Shown here: one piece after another, positions 1 to 7,143 of the stretch
Layout of the letters: each line of letters opens with the position of its first letter
How positions within the stretch are numbered: the stretch's first letter is position 1
Translations under genes and position numbers: made by a program
Assembly (NCBI GenBank): GCA_022825825.1
Contig: JAJDWA010000007.1
Location: forward strand, 1 to 64,000
DNA from: Candidatus Poribacteria bacterium
GTDB taxonomy: Bacteria > Poribacteria > WGA-4E > WGA-3G
Direction of reading: 5' to 3'
Length of the DNA stretch: 64,000 nucleotides
The notes under the pieces: model-generated
What the model was told of the DNA's origin: nothing
The model's database searches: none
The model's input: only the letters and a program-made list of their open reading frames with translations

Positions 1-812
1 ATTGTCCAGACCTTGCGAACCGATTACTCGGTGCGACAGATTTGCGGGACACTTGGTTTCAATCGAAGCAGTCTCTCTTATCAACCGAAAAAGGACCCTT
101 GTGAAGCGGTGCTCCTACAGCAGATTGAAAAGTTATCTGCTTGTTATCCAGGATATGGTTATAGGCGTATCACTGCGTTGCTGTTACGTATGGGATACAC
201 CGTCGGATACCGACGCGTCGCACGATTGATGAAATCCGCTAATCTGTTGGTCTCTGTCAAACCACGAAATCTCTTGACTGTCCGTGTCAATGGGGCAACC
301 GACTTGATACCCTTGATATTTGTCGGCGGAATCAGGTTTGGGTTGCGGATATTACCTATGTGAGGCTCAAAGGACACTTCGTCTATGTATCAGTTCTGAT
401 GGATGTATTTACGCGAATGATAAGAGGTTGGCAACTGAGCCGACATTTGACACAACCTCTGACATTGAAACCCTTGCAGCACGCAGGACGGCAAAATGTT
501 CCAGAGATCCATCATAGTGATCGGGGCGTTCAGTCCCTTTCAAGCGATTATATTTCTACTCTCACCGACTATGGAATTGAGATTTCATTGGTTCATAGAG
601 GGTGTCCTTGGGAAAACGGGTATGCGGAACGGCTTATCCGAACTCTCAAGGAAGAAGAAGTCCACCTGAATGACTATGATGATATCGCGGATGCTCATAC
701 TCGCATTGGACATTTTATTGAACAAGTATATAACCAGAAACGACCTCACTCGGCATTAGGTTATTTAACACCTATTGAATTTGAGCAAAAAACTTGTCTT
801 AACTATAACTGA
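1..812 (+). pseudogene. IS3-family transposase orfB, 5'-truncated by window and frameshifted
   Basis: Two adjacent frames together encode an IS3/IS150-type DDE transposase. Frame 1 (about 1-280) gives the HTH_21-type N-terminal part (RQICGTLGFNRSSLSY, YPGYGYRRITALL). Frame 3 (about 276-812) gives the rve integrase core with WVADITYV (first Asp), HHSDRG (second Asp) and ENGYAERLIRTLKEE (Glu), ending with QKRPHSALGYLTPIEF. The catalytic triad is intact, but the protein is split between the two domains near 275-300, a region that also looks degraded. IS3 elements use a programmed -1 shift between orfA and orfB, not inside orfB, so this break is read as inactivation. The 5' end and any orfA lie outside the window. 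Confidence 0.88.
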
Positions 813-1128
813 ATTCTGGTCTAAAAAATCGATGGCACTTCATTTGATATATGGATGGTGGATCTTGGACCCCTTGTAGATAAAATGCCATCGCCTAAAC
901 AAGAAGAACTTGTATCCGTGGGCGGTCCTATCTGGTTGACTGATGCGACTCGCCACCTCTCAGCGCGTAAACTGACACGTGCTTTGGATGCAACCTTTAA
1001 TCCTATCGGTGAAACAATAGAATTTAGCACATTTATTGGGCAATATGGAGTTAAAATTGAAACACTACAAAACGAAAAGCGTATTGGGACAGGACATATT
1101 TACGACTAAACGCCAAACAATAAAAGTT
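813..1128 (+). other. Stretch without an assignable gene; small unrecognised open frame
   Basis: An open frame of 84 codons (855-1109) contains a protein-like stretch (PLVDKMPSPKQEELVSVGG, then TDATRHLSARKLTRALD) but has no clear ribosome binding site. It sits between a broken transposase and the next gene. It may be a gene fragment carried or truncated by the IS element. I do not recognise a family and do not claim an intact gene. Confidence 0.3.
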
Positions 1129-1626
1129 ATGCGTAAAAAAATCCACCCGATCTTTAATGATAGATGGAATCCCGTATTTATATTCATAGAAGTATACCTT
1201 TTATGCTCTATTTTCGGCACTGCAAAAGGTTTCATTTATTCTGTTCTTTTAGGAACTTTAATAACCGTCGTGAAAAAGAAGTGGCGTAATTTTTTTAAAG
1301 GAACTATTACCGGTAAAGTTGTTGTGGAACAGACCGACTCAACTTTTACGCCACTCGAAAACATTGAAATTTCTTATAGTCACCCTCTGTTAGATCCGCC
1401 TGAACCGACTTTTACCGATGATGCAGGGGAATTTTGTTTTGAACGTAATATCCCATTAGGTAAAAATTTTACGGTAACAGCCAAAATAGGAAATAAGAAC
1501 TACATACATCAAGATGTAGAAGAAATTGAAGATGTAAAATGGTTTTTCGGTGCAAGATGGCTTGGGTTGCCTATTTCGTCTGGTATTCCGAAACGCGTTG
1601 ATTTTGTAGTTTCTACCGTTGAATAG
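1129..1626 (+). CDS. Small membrane-anchored protein with C-terminal beta-sandwich-like domain (family member 1)
   Basis: 165 residues from the start MRKKIHPIFNDRW, chosen because the paralogs begin the same way (MxKHKPVHPIFNNRW); the open frame runs further upstream without homology. Layout: short cytoplasmic N-terminus, one or two hydrophobic segments (about residues 15-50), a basic patch KKKWRNFFKGT, then about 110 residues resembling the carboxypeptidase regulatory/Ig-like fold (GTITGKVVV, NIEISY, TDDAGEFCFE, PLGKNFTVTAKIGN). It ends with the family signature LGLPISSGIPKRVDF. Probably an inner-membrane protein exposing the beta domain. Function unknown; three paralogs follow within 3.3 kb. 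Confidence 0.75.
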   Translation: MRKKIHPIFNDRWNPVFIFIEVYLLCSIFGTAKGFIYSVLLGTLITVVKKKWRNFFKGTITGKVVVEQTDSTFTPLENIEISYSHPLLDPPEPTFTDDAGEFCFERNIPLGKNFTVTAKIGNKNYIHQDVEEIEDVKWFFGARWLGLPISSGIPKRVDFVVSTVE

Positions 1627-1652
1627 TATTAACGTGAGTTTGATAATAGGAC

Positions 1653-1762
1653 AGGACAGACGCATGCCCTTAAGTCCCCCTTGATAAGGGGATTTAGGGG
1701 GTTAAAAGCACCAAAAAACGACTTTTTTATCCGCCTTATAAAGGGGAGAATGCGTCTGTCCT
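1653..1762. repeat. MITE-like element with perfect 13-bp terminal inverted repeats
   Basis: AGGACAGACGCAT at 1653-1665 is the exact reverse complement of ATGCGTCTGTCCT at 1750-1762. The 110-bp interior has no gene and contains the GTCCCCCTTGATAAGGGG / ATTTAGGGGG type sequence common in bacterial dispersed repeats. It lies between two paralogous genes. No clear target-site duplication was found by eye. Confidence 0.65.
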
Positions 1763-1789
1763 GATATTGAAACTTGTGTCACACAGTTT

Positions 1790-1828
1790 AGCAAGTAGAG
1801 AAAACCATCCGGTTTTTCTCTACTTGCT
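1790..1828. other. Strong 17-bp inverted repeat upstream of the next gene
   Basis: AGCAAGTAGAGAAAACC and GGTTTTTCTCTACTTGCT form a hairpin of about 17 bp with a 4-nt loop and one bulged T. No T-tract follows on the plus strand, so it is not a typical terminator. It ends 23 nt before the start of the gene at 1852 and could act on its mRNA, or be part of the repeat next to it. Confidence 0.5.
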
Positions 1829-1851
1829 GTCACATCTAAAGAAGACGCACA

Positions 1852-2343
1852 ATGTCAAAACACAAACCCGTACATCCAATTTTTAACAACCGAACTCGCC
1901 CCATACTTATTTGGGCGCTATTCCTATTGATATTTATCGGCTTTTTGGCTTCAGAGCCGTTATTTTGGGCATGGGAAGGTATGTTCCGAGGCACCGTTTA
2001 TGGCAAAATTATTGATGTAGACAACACCGCCATGAATAACAGACCTGTGTCCAATTCAACATATTTATCTTTTCCTAAATATAATGACGCAGTCCAACGT
2101 GTAAAAATCGAGTGGTATTCTGGTAGAATGGGATCGTCGAATTCTATCGTTCTGACCAGTGCTACCAACACTTACCAATTTATCAAACAGGTCCCGCAAG
2201 GATACCTTATTACCGTCACAACTATATCCGCAAGTGGCACGCGCATTAAAGACAGTGTTAGGGTCAAGCGTGTTGGAATCCCAACCCAGCTGGATCTCAC
2301 AGGAGACCTGATGGTATTCCCGCGGACATATCCGAACGAATGA
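1852..2343 (+). CDS. Small membrane-anchored protein (family member 2, divergent)
   Basis: 163 residues. The N-terminus MSKHKPVHPIFNN is nearly identical to member 4, followed by a strong transmembrane helix (about 17-43) and GMFRGTVYGKII, matching the FKGTVYG junction of the paralogs. The C-terminal domain keeps the VKIEWYSG and VPQGYLITVTTIS blocks but lacks the GLPISSGIPKR ending, so it has diverged most. A purine-rich AAAGAAGACG lies upstream of the ATG. The stop overlaps an ATG of the next frame by ATGA, but the next gene more likely starts 30 nt downstream. Function unknown. Confidence 0.75.
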   Translation: MSKHKPVHPIFNNRTRPILIWALFLLIFIGFLASEPLFWAWEGMFRGTVYGKIIDVDNTAMNNRPVSNSTYLSFPKYNDAVQRVKIEWYSGRMGSSNSIVLTSATNTYQFIKQVPQGYLITVTTISASGTRIKDSVRVKRVGIPTQLDLTGDLMVFPRTYPNE

Positions 2344-2372
2344 AAATCTACTTCAATTTAAAGGAGAACCCC

Positions 2373-3554
2373 ATGCAACGTTTATTTAAACTTATATCTG
2401 TCTGTTTTCTGATTTCTGCGTGCCTGTCTTTCCCCGCTTCTGCCGCAAAACTTAAAAACTTTAGATACTTAGGCCTCAAGCATCCGACCACTTACTCCCC
2501 TGATGGTATGGCCTTGGTTATGGTTGTCCAAGATAGATATATGAACGGCTCCGTATTTGGCCTTCAACTCCTTGTCTTAGACCCAAGAAGCCAGACACAG
2601 AATTTCGGCATACATGCCCTTACCCCTGACTATAAAGAAGTTGTCGCGATTCCAGATAGCAATACCATCGCGTTTTTACAATATGACCCCGTTAAGGGAT
2701 ATGGTGTCCATCTATTTATGCCTGATACTTTAGAGATAAAACGAGGGTTCGCCTATGAAACTGGCGATTCCATCGAACAGCTTCAATTTTCACAAGATGG
2801 GCAATACTATTGCTACTTTATGCCCTTTACATCGCATCCGTTTGAATCAAAGTCTACAAAAATGAAAGCACAAATTGCCAGAGTGTTACAACCCCCCGGA
2901 TGGTTAATAAAGAAAATGGAGGTTGGGACTATCAAGACGAAGCAGAAAACCCTTCTCTTTTCCAAAGATGAGAAAGAGGCTCTCACAGCGTGGGCTCCCA
3001 TTGAGAAACCGAAGGTAATCCCGCAGCTCTTCACACAAATGATGCCGACGATTACATTGGATACGCAAGTGCAATGGTCCCCCGATTCTAAATATATCTA
3101 TGTTTCAGATGAGACGGGTATCTGGTGCGTATCCCTCATTTTTGAATCTCCGCAGTGGATTCCGATGTGGATTAAGATAGTGAATGCGGAAAGGGTACAT
3201 CGTTTTCAGCTCTCACCGATTGGCACACAGTTGGTATATGAAGTTCGACCGGACATGGAAGCGCGGGAGGAAGAGGACAAAAGAGAAGACCCACTTGGTT
3301 TAGAAAACGAGATTTGGTTAGTAGATATTGAGCCGATACTCGTTAAAAAGAAACAGCCAAACCCACTCAACTGGCAACAGGATATAACAGCAGAGGTCAC
3401 GCCTCGCAAAGTCGCAAAAGGATGGGGTACTACCTTCAATCCAAATGGGAAGTCCATTATATATGTGAACACAGAAGAGTGTAATATAATCAGCCTTGAG
3501 ACGATGAAACATCACTTCATAGACTGGGTTACCGGCAGAAGATTAGAATTTTAG
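2373..3554 (+). CDS. Exported beta-propeller (PD40/WD40-like) protein
   Basis: 393 residues from ATG 2373, which has a strong AAAGGAGA ribosome binding site 5-6 nt upstream; the longer frame starting at 2340 lacks one. The N-terminus MQRLFKLISVCFLISACLSF is a signal peptide. Cleavage could be by signal peptidase I after PASAA, or as a lipoprotein at ISAC. The mature part shows repeated TYSPDGMALVMVV, LQFSQDGQYYCYF, VQWSPDSKYIYVSDETGIW and FNPNGKSIIYVNTE blocks typical of TolB/PD40 propeller blades. It sits between members 2 and 3 of the small membrane protein family, suggesting a common envelope location. Binding partner unknown. Confidence 0.75.
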   Translation: MQRLFKLISVCFLISACLSFPASAAKLKNFRYLGLKHPTTYSPDGMALVMVVQDRYMNGSVFGLQLLVLDPRSQTQNFGIHALTPDYKEVVAIPDSNTIAFLQYDPVKGYGVHLFMPDTLEIKRGFAYETGDSIEQLQFSQDGQYYCYFMPFTSHPFESKSTKMKAQIARVLQPPGWLIKKMEVGTIKTKQKTLLFSKDEKEALTAWAPIEKPKVIPQLFTQMMPTITLDTQVQWSPDSKYIYVSDETGIWCVSLIFESPQWIPMWIKIVNAERVHRFQLSPIGTQLVYEVRPDMEAREEEDKREDPLGLENEIWLVDIEPILVKKKQPNPLNWQQDITAEVTPRKVAKGWGTTFNPNGKSIIYVNTEECNIISLETMKHHFIDWVTGRRLEF

Positions 3555-3580
3555 CGCGATCTTGAAAAAGACTTTCTAAT

Positions 3581-3623
3581 GCCTCACATACATGCCCTAT
3601 CTGTGACTAAATATCGGCACCTT
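3581..3623. repeat. Intergenic direct repeat, copy 1
   Basis: The 43-bp block beginning GCCTCACATACATGCCCTAT recurs at 4224-4266 with only a few changes. Both copies lie between family genes, so the duplication that made these paralogs probably carried flanking DNA, or the block is a shared leader element. Confidence 0.7.
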
Positions 3624-3666
3624 ATATGAGATCAAGCCTTGACTAACACTGACTAAGGAGAATGCT

Positions 3667-4212
3667 ATGCACACCAAAAATCGTCCAATCCCTAATAGTA
3701 AATGGTCCCCTGTTTTAGGCATCATAGAATTCTTGATTTACTACAGTATTTTTGAATATATTTTTTCAAATATTTTCGGCACAATAAAAGGGTTGCTTTG
3801 TACAATGCTTCTTATTTTTGTAGTAGAGACAGTAAAAGAGAAATGGCGCTCTTTTTTTAAAGGGACGGTTTACGGCACTGTTATTCTGAAAAGTGACAAC
3901 ATTCCATCTATTTCTGTTAAGGATGTTGAGATTTCCTGGGGGCCCTCTCATTACCTAACAAAGCAGGACACACCTGTTAGGACCAATGCAGAAGGCGAGT
4001 TCCGTTTTGAAAATTTACCGTTAAGACCTACTCTTACGCTAACAGCGAAATTAACAAACAATCGTTATATTCATCACGCTATCAGTGATTTTGAGGGTGT
4101 CAGATGGTTTTTAGGTAAACGTTGGCTCGGATTTCCGATATCTCCAGGTATTCCAAAACGCATTGATTTTATTGTGTCTACCGTTGAAGCTGAATTTGTG
4201 GAGGCGTCTTAA
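3667..4212 (+). CDS. Small membrane-anchored protein with beta-sandwich-like domain (family member 3)
   Basis: 181 residues, start MHTKNRPIPNSKWSP, with AAGGAGAATGCT just upstream as ribosome binding site. Hydrophobic region at about 15-55, basic junction KEKWRSFFKGTVYGTV, then the C-terminal domain (VEISWGPSHY, NAEGEFRFENLPLR, LTLTAKLTNNRYIHH, GVRWFLGKRWLGFPIS, GIPKRIDFIV). It is closest to member 1, sharing the KxKWRxFFKGT and KRxDFxVSTVE blocks. Probably an inner-membrane protein with an extracytoplasmic domain resembling the carboxypeptidase regulatory fold. Role unknown. Confidence 0.78.
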   Translation: MHTKNRPIPNSKWSPVLGIIEFLIYYSIFEYIFSNIFGTIKGLLCTMLLIFVVETVKEKWRSFFKGTVYGTVILKSDNIPSISVKDVEISWGPSHYLTKQDTPVRTNAEGEFRFENLPLRPTLTLTAKLTNNRYIHHAISDFEGVRWFLGKRWLGFPISPGIPKRIDFIVSTVEAEFVEAS

Positions 4213-4223
4213 TACTATTCAAC

Positions 4224-4266
4224 GCCTTACATACGTGCCCTATCTGTGACTAAATATCGACACCTT
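4224..4266. repeat. Intergenic direct repeat, copy 2
   Basis: Second copy of the 43-bp block at 3581-3623 (GCCTTACATACGTGCCCTAT and onward), located between family members 3 and 4. Confidence 0.7.
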
Positions 4267-4372
4267 TTTTCACAAGCAGGTCCCTTTATTAGATTCACTT
4301 CGCTTCGTAATAGTGTTGCTGCTGACGTGCCACCTATTTTTTCGCTTGTTTTCACTTCAAAGGAGACACACA

Positions 4373-4852
4373 ATGCCAAAACATAAACCCGTCCATCCTA
4401 TCTTTAACAATCGGTGGCAACCTCTCCTTGCCTTCATAGCATGGATACTGATTTCTCATCTTAACGGAATAGTAGCAGGTGTATGGTGTGGGGCTTTTGA
4501 GGGCACGATTTACGGTAGGGTCGTAATGAAAAATGGCGATGCCGATCCCCAACAAGTTGAGAATGTTGAGATTTCATGGCGTGTTGGTCCTGGAACAAAG
4601 CAGGGCGCAGCGGTTTTTACCAATTCTAAGGGAGAGTACCACTTTGAACATGAAGTACCGATCGGATATCACATTACCATGACAGCAAAATATGGTAATA
4701 ACCGCAAGATAGAGAAAAATGTAGGTAAAATTGAGGGTGTAAAGTGGTTGCTTGGAAGTAAGCGTTTAGGGCTTCCTATATCATCAGGCATCCCAAAGCG
4801 GATAGATTGGACGATACATGCTATACCAGTTGCGACTGCTGGCAATCCGTAA
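4373..4852 (+). CDS. Small membrane-anchored protein with beta-sandwich-like domain (family member 4)
   Basis: 159 residues from ATG 4373, preceded by AAAGGAGACACACA, a good ribosome binding site. The frame is open further upstream, but the sequence from MPKHKPVHPIFNNRW aligns with member 2. One transmembrane helix (about 18-40), GTIYGRVVM junction, then NVEISWRVG, TNSKGEYHFEHEVPIG, TMTAKYGNNRKIEKN, GVKWLLGSKRLGLPIS and GIPKRIDW. It is the best-preserved version of the family pattern and ends the tandem set. Confidence 0.78.
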   Translation: MPKHKPVHPIFNNRWQPLLAFIAWILISHLNGIVAGVWCGAFEGTIYGRVVMKNGDADPQQVENVEISWRVGPGTKQGAAVFTNSKGEYHFEHEVPIGYHITMTAKYGNNRKIEKNVGKIEGVKWLLGSKRLGLPISSGIPKRIDWTIHAIPVATAGNP

Positions 4853-5182
4853 TATCAAATTACCTTATTCATATTGCCCTTCATTATCTGATAAGGAGGA
4901 GATCAGATTTACCATTTTTGACGATTCTGTCAAAAATAATCGCAAAATGCAGTGGTTTTCAACGAAATTCGGGGAGGCAAGAGTGCGGACAAACCATATT
5001 GAATACCTGTTCGGAAGTCCTGAAAGGATAAAATTGTCCAAACTATAGTATATTTTTTAAAATCACCTATAAAAAATGCAATCCTTTTCCTTGCAAATGT
5101 CTCTATAACTACAAAGGATATTTTACATTTAGTATGTTTCTAAACTTGTTCGCTTTCATTTGACATGAAAAAGGAATAAAAA
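4853..5182. other. AT-rich intergenic region, no supported gene
   Basis: Short open frames here have no ribosome binding site or recognisable homology. The part 5071-5116 (AAAAAATGCA ... TAACTACA) resembles 6096-6141 upstream of the paralogous gene, with nearly the same spacing between the two blocks, and may be a shared promoter or leader. Confidence 0.5.
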
Positions 5183-5971
5183 ATGTTTAAAGAATTTCTT
5201 TTTAACAACTGGTTTTTTGTAGGGATGGGTTTTATTATTGTTTTCGCTCTCGGATGTTATTTGTGGTTTCATATTGACATGGCAAACTTTCGACAAAAAA
5301 ATGCCCCAATTAGTCAACTTGATAAATCCATAGAAACGGAACAACCCGAAAACTCACCGAAAAATTTCACTGACACAACGCAATTGGAAATAACATCTTT
5401 GCAAGATGATTCAGCTTCTAAAGATGCTGCTGATGGTACACCTCTGGCAAAAAATGAAGCAGCAGAGAACACAGAAACCGAGACTGATTCTACTTTAGAA
5501 GGCACAATTGATAGTATTACTATAACAGATGAAGCAGAGGAAAATCTTTCACCTGAAGAATTGAGAGAACGTGAACTTAAAAAACGTTTAAAAGAAATCT
5601 TTGCACAGATGAAAGTATTGACAGAAAAAGCAGGCGGTAAAGTAGACGCTTCAAGTGATCCTGAAGTGAGGCAGGAAATGCAGCAGCTAACATCAGAAAT
5701 GTTCCAAATTATGCAAGAAGGGGCTAAAGAAGATGACAAGCCAGTCTTGAACGTTTTTATGAATTTAATGTCAATGAGTAACAGATTTGTAAACTCAAAA
5801 GGTGAAATTATCGTTTCTGAGTATGTGAAAATAGCAGATTATATGGAAGCAGCAGGAATGGGCGAAATAGCAAAAGGTATACGCGCGCTCACACAACAAG
5901 CTATTAACGATGGACTCGAAGTCATTAAGCCTGAGGAGATACAGAGACTAATGACACAAGGTAACAACTAA
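5183..5971 (+). CDS. Membrane-anchored coiled-coil protein
   Basis: 262 residues. N-terminal MFKEFLFNNWFFVG leads into a single transmembrane helix ending GCYLWFHIDMA (about 9-33). A polar, acidic, threonine/serine-rich linker follows (about 40-115), then a charged helical region beginning LSPEELRERELKKRLKEIF and a C-terminal helical domain. AAAAAGGAATAAAAA before the ATG supplies a modest ribosome binding site. The paralog at 6310 shares the first 40 residues and the ELRxRELKKR block. Family not recognised; a bitopic membrane protein with a cytoplasmic or periplasmic helical domain is the most that can be said. Confidence 0.75.
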   Translation: MFKEFLFNNWFFVGMGFIIVFALGCYLWFHIDMANFRQKNAPISQLDKSIETEQPENSPKNFTDTTQLEITSLQDDSASKDAADGTPLAKNEAAENTETETDSTLEGTIDSITITDEAEENLSPEELRERELKKRLKEIFAQMKVLTEKAGGKVDASSDPEVRQEMQQLTSEMFQIMQEGAKEDDKPVLNVFMNLMSMSNRFVNSKGEIIVSEYVKIADYMEAAGMGEIAKGIRALTQQAINDGLEVIKPEEIQRLMTQGNN

Positions 5972-6309
5972 TTCATTATGAGCGATAGCTTCATCATAAA
6001 ATAAGTTTCAACATATTCCAAAGCAGATATTTTCATACATATCTGGAAGAATATATACAAAATCGCTTGTTTACCTAAAAAATGTATGTTTTTTGAAAAA
6101 ATGCACCTTTTTCACCTCAAAAACGCGTCTTTAACTACAGAGAGTTCTCAAAAGTAGAAACTCGACCAAAGTATCTACAAATTCAAGGGATTCAGTTTTC
6201 CTGAAAATAAAGTTTGTTCACGCATCTAACTGTTAACTGGAACAATCAAAAGAATGGGTCCTCATCCAATGAATAACTGCCTGAGTGCACAAATTAGATA
6301 GGAGAAAAT
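5972..6309. other. AT-rich intergenic region, no supported gene
   Basis: No gene seen. 6096-6141 resembles the region upstream of the preceding paralog (shared AAAAAATGCA and TAACTACA blocks about 30 nt apart). A TAGGAGAAAAT ribosome binding site for the next frame lies at its end. Confidence 0.45.
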
Positions 6310-6755
6310 ATGTTTAAAGAAATTTCTATAGACAACTGGATACTCGGTGGCACCGTCTTCCTCCTGATTTTCACACTCGGATGCTATTTGTGGTTCCAAA
6401 ATGAGATGGCGTACCTCCAACCACAAGATACCGACGTGGAAACACATCACTTGGAAAAGTCCTCAGAAACTAAGCAAGCAGAAAAACCACAAATTGAGTT
6501 AACTGACACAGCGCAGCCGGACGTATCAGAAAAAAATAGTATTGATGCAAGAGACACTGCTGACAGGAACCCAAGTGTCAGTTATGACGATACTCTGCAG
6601 GAGTACAGTTACATACAAAGCGGTATAATGGCTGCCTCATTAGCAGTGATAGATAGTGCATCAAAGAAACTGCTACCGTTAAAATAGGTACCAACAGATA
6701 TGCTTGCTAAAGAATTAAGGAGACGCGAACTCAAGAAAAGGAAGTTATTCTTCAT
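6310..6755 (+). pseudogene. Truncated paralog of the membrane-anchored coiled-coil protein
   Basis: 125 codons are open (MFKEISIDNWILGG, then helix TVFLLIFTLGCYLWFQNEM), ending at a TAG at 6685-6687. In the same frame after the stop the sequence continues DMLAKELRRRELKKRK, matching ELRERELKKRLKEIF of the intact paralog at 5183. It then runs into IS630-type transposase residues. The gene therefore carries a premature stop and lost its C-terminal helical domain, apparently through IS insertion. The N-terminal membrane anchor could still be made, as the ribosome binding site AGGAGAAAAT is intact. Confidence 0.7.
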
Positions 6756-6794
6756 GCTTTTGATGCGCGCTTTTCCCTGGGCAACTCAAAATAT

Positions 6795-7113
6795 CAACCA
6801 TTACGGAGCAGTGGAACCGATAACAGGAAAAGTTTTTTCCTTGATAAGTTACCAGAGACACTAAATATCCTTGTGCTTGATAATGGTAGTTTTCATCAGG
6901 CGAAATCGCTACAGTTTCCTGACACTATTGCTTTGTCTTAGTCCAGAGTTGAATCCGATTGAAAGGCTCGGACAAGATATAAGCTAAATTGTTTCAACCT
7001 GCGTTGGCGTCAATAGAGAAGCAGGATAAAATCACACAAATCTTGAGAAGTTACACGAAGCCAGCTATTGCCCAGACTACAAGTTTTGGGTATTTCACAA
7101 AAGTTGGAAATAG
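6795..7113 (+). pseudogene. IS630-family transposase remnant (3' part, multiple frame breaks)
   Basis: Reading across frames gives HYGAVEPITGKVF, then NILVLDNGSFHQAKSLQFPD, then LSPELNPIERLGQDI and finally QILRSYTKPAIAQTTSFGYF. These are the conserved blocks of IS630/DDE-superfamily transposases, with the second catalytic Asp (LDNGSFH) and the Glu region (SPELNPIE). In-frame stops and shifts separate the blocks and the first catalytic Asp is missing. Non-functional relic that interrupts the gene at 6310. Confidence 0.8.
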
Positions 7114-7143
7114 AATATAATTATTCAGAAATGGTATTAGAAA

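Noticed and set aside
1..812. Programmed ribosomal frameshift in the IS3 transposase
   Set aside because: Programmed shifts in this family occur between orfA and orfB; here the break separates the HTH and catalytic parts of orfB in a degraded stretch with no clear slippery site.
855..1109. 84-codon open frame after the IS3 remnant
   Set aside because: No ribosome binding site and no recognised family; recorded only as unassigned sequence.
4818..5048. 76-codon open frame overlapping the end of family member 4
   Set aside because: Overlaps a supported gene in another frame and has no initiation signal or homology.
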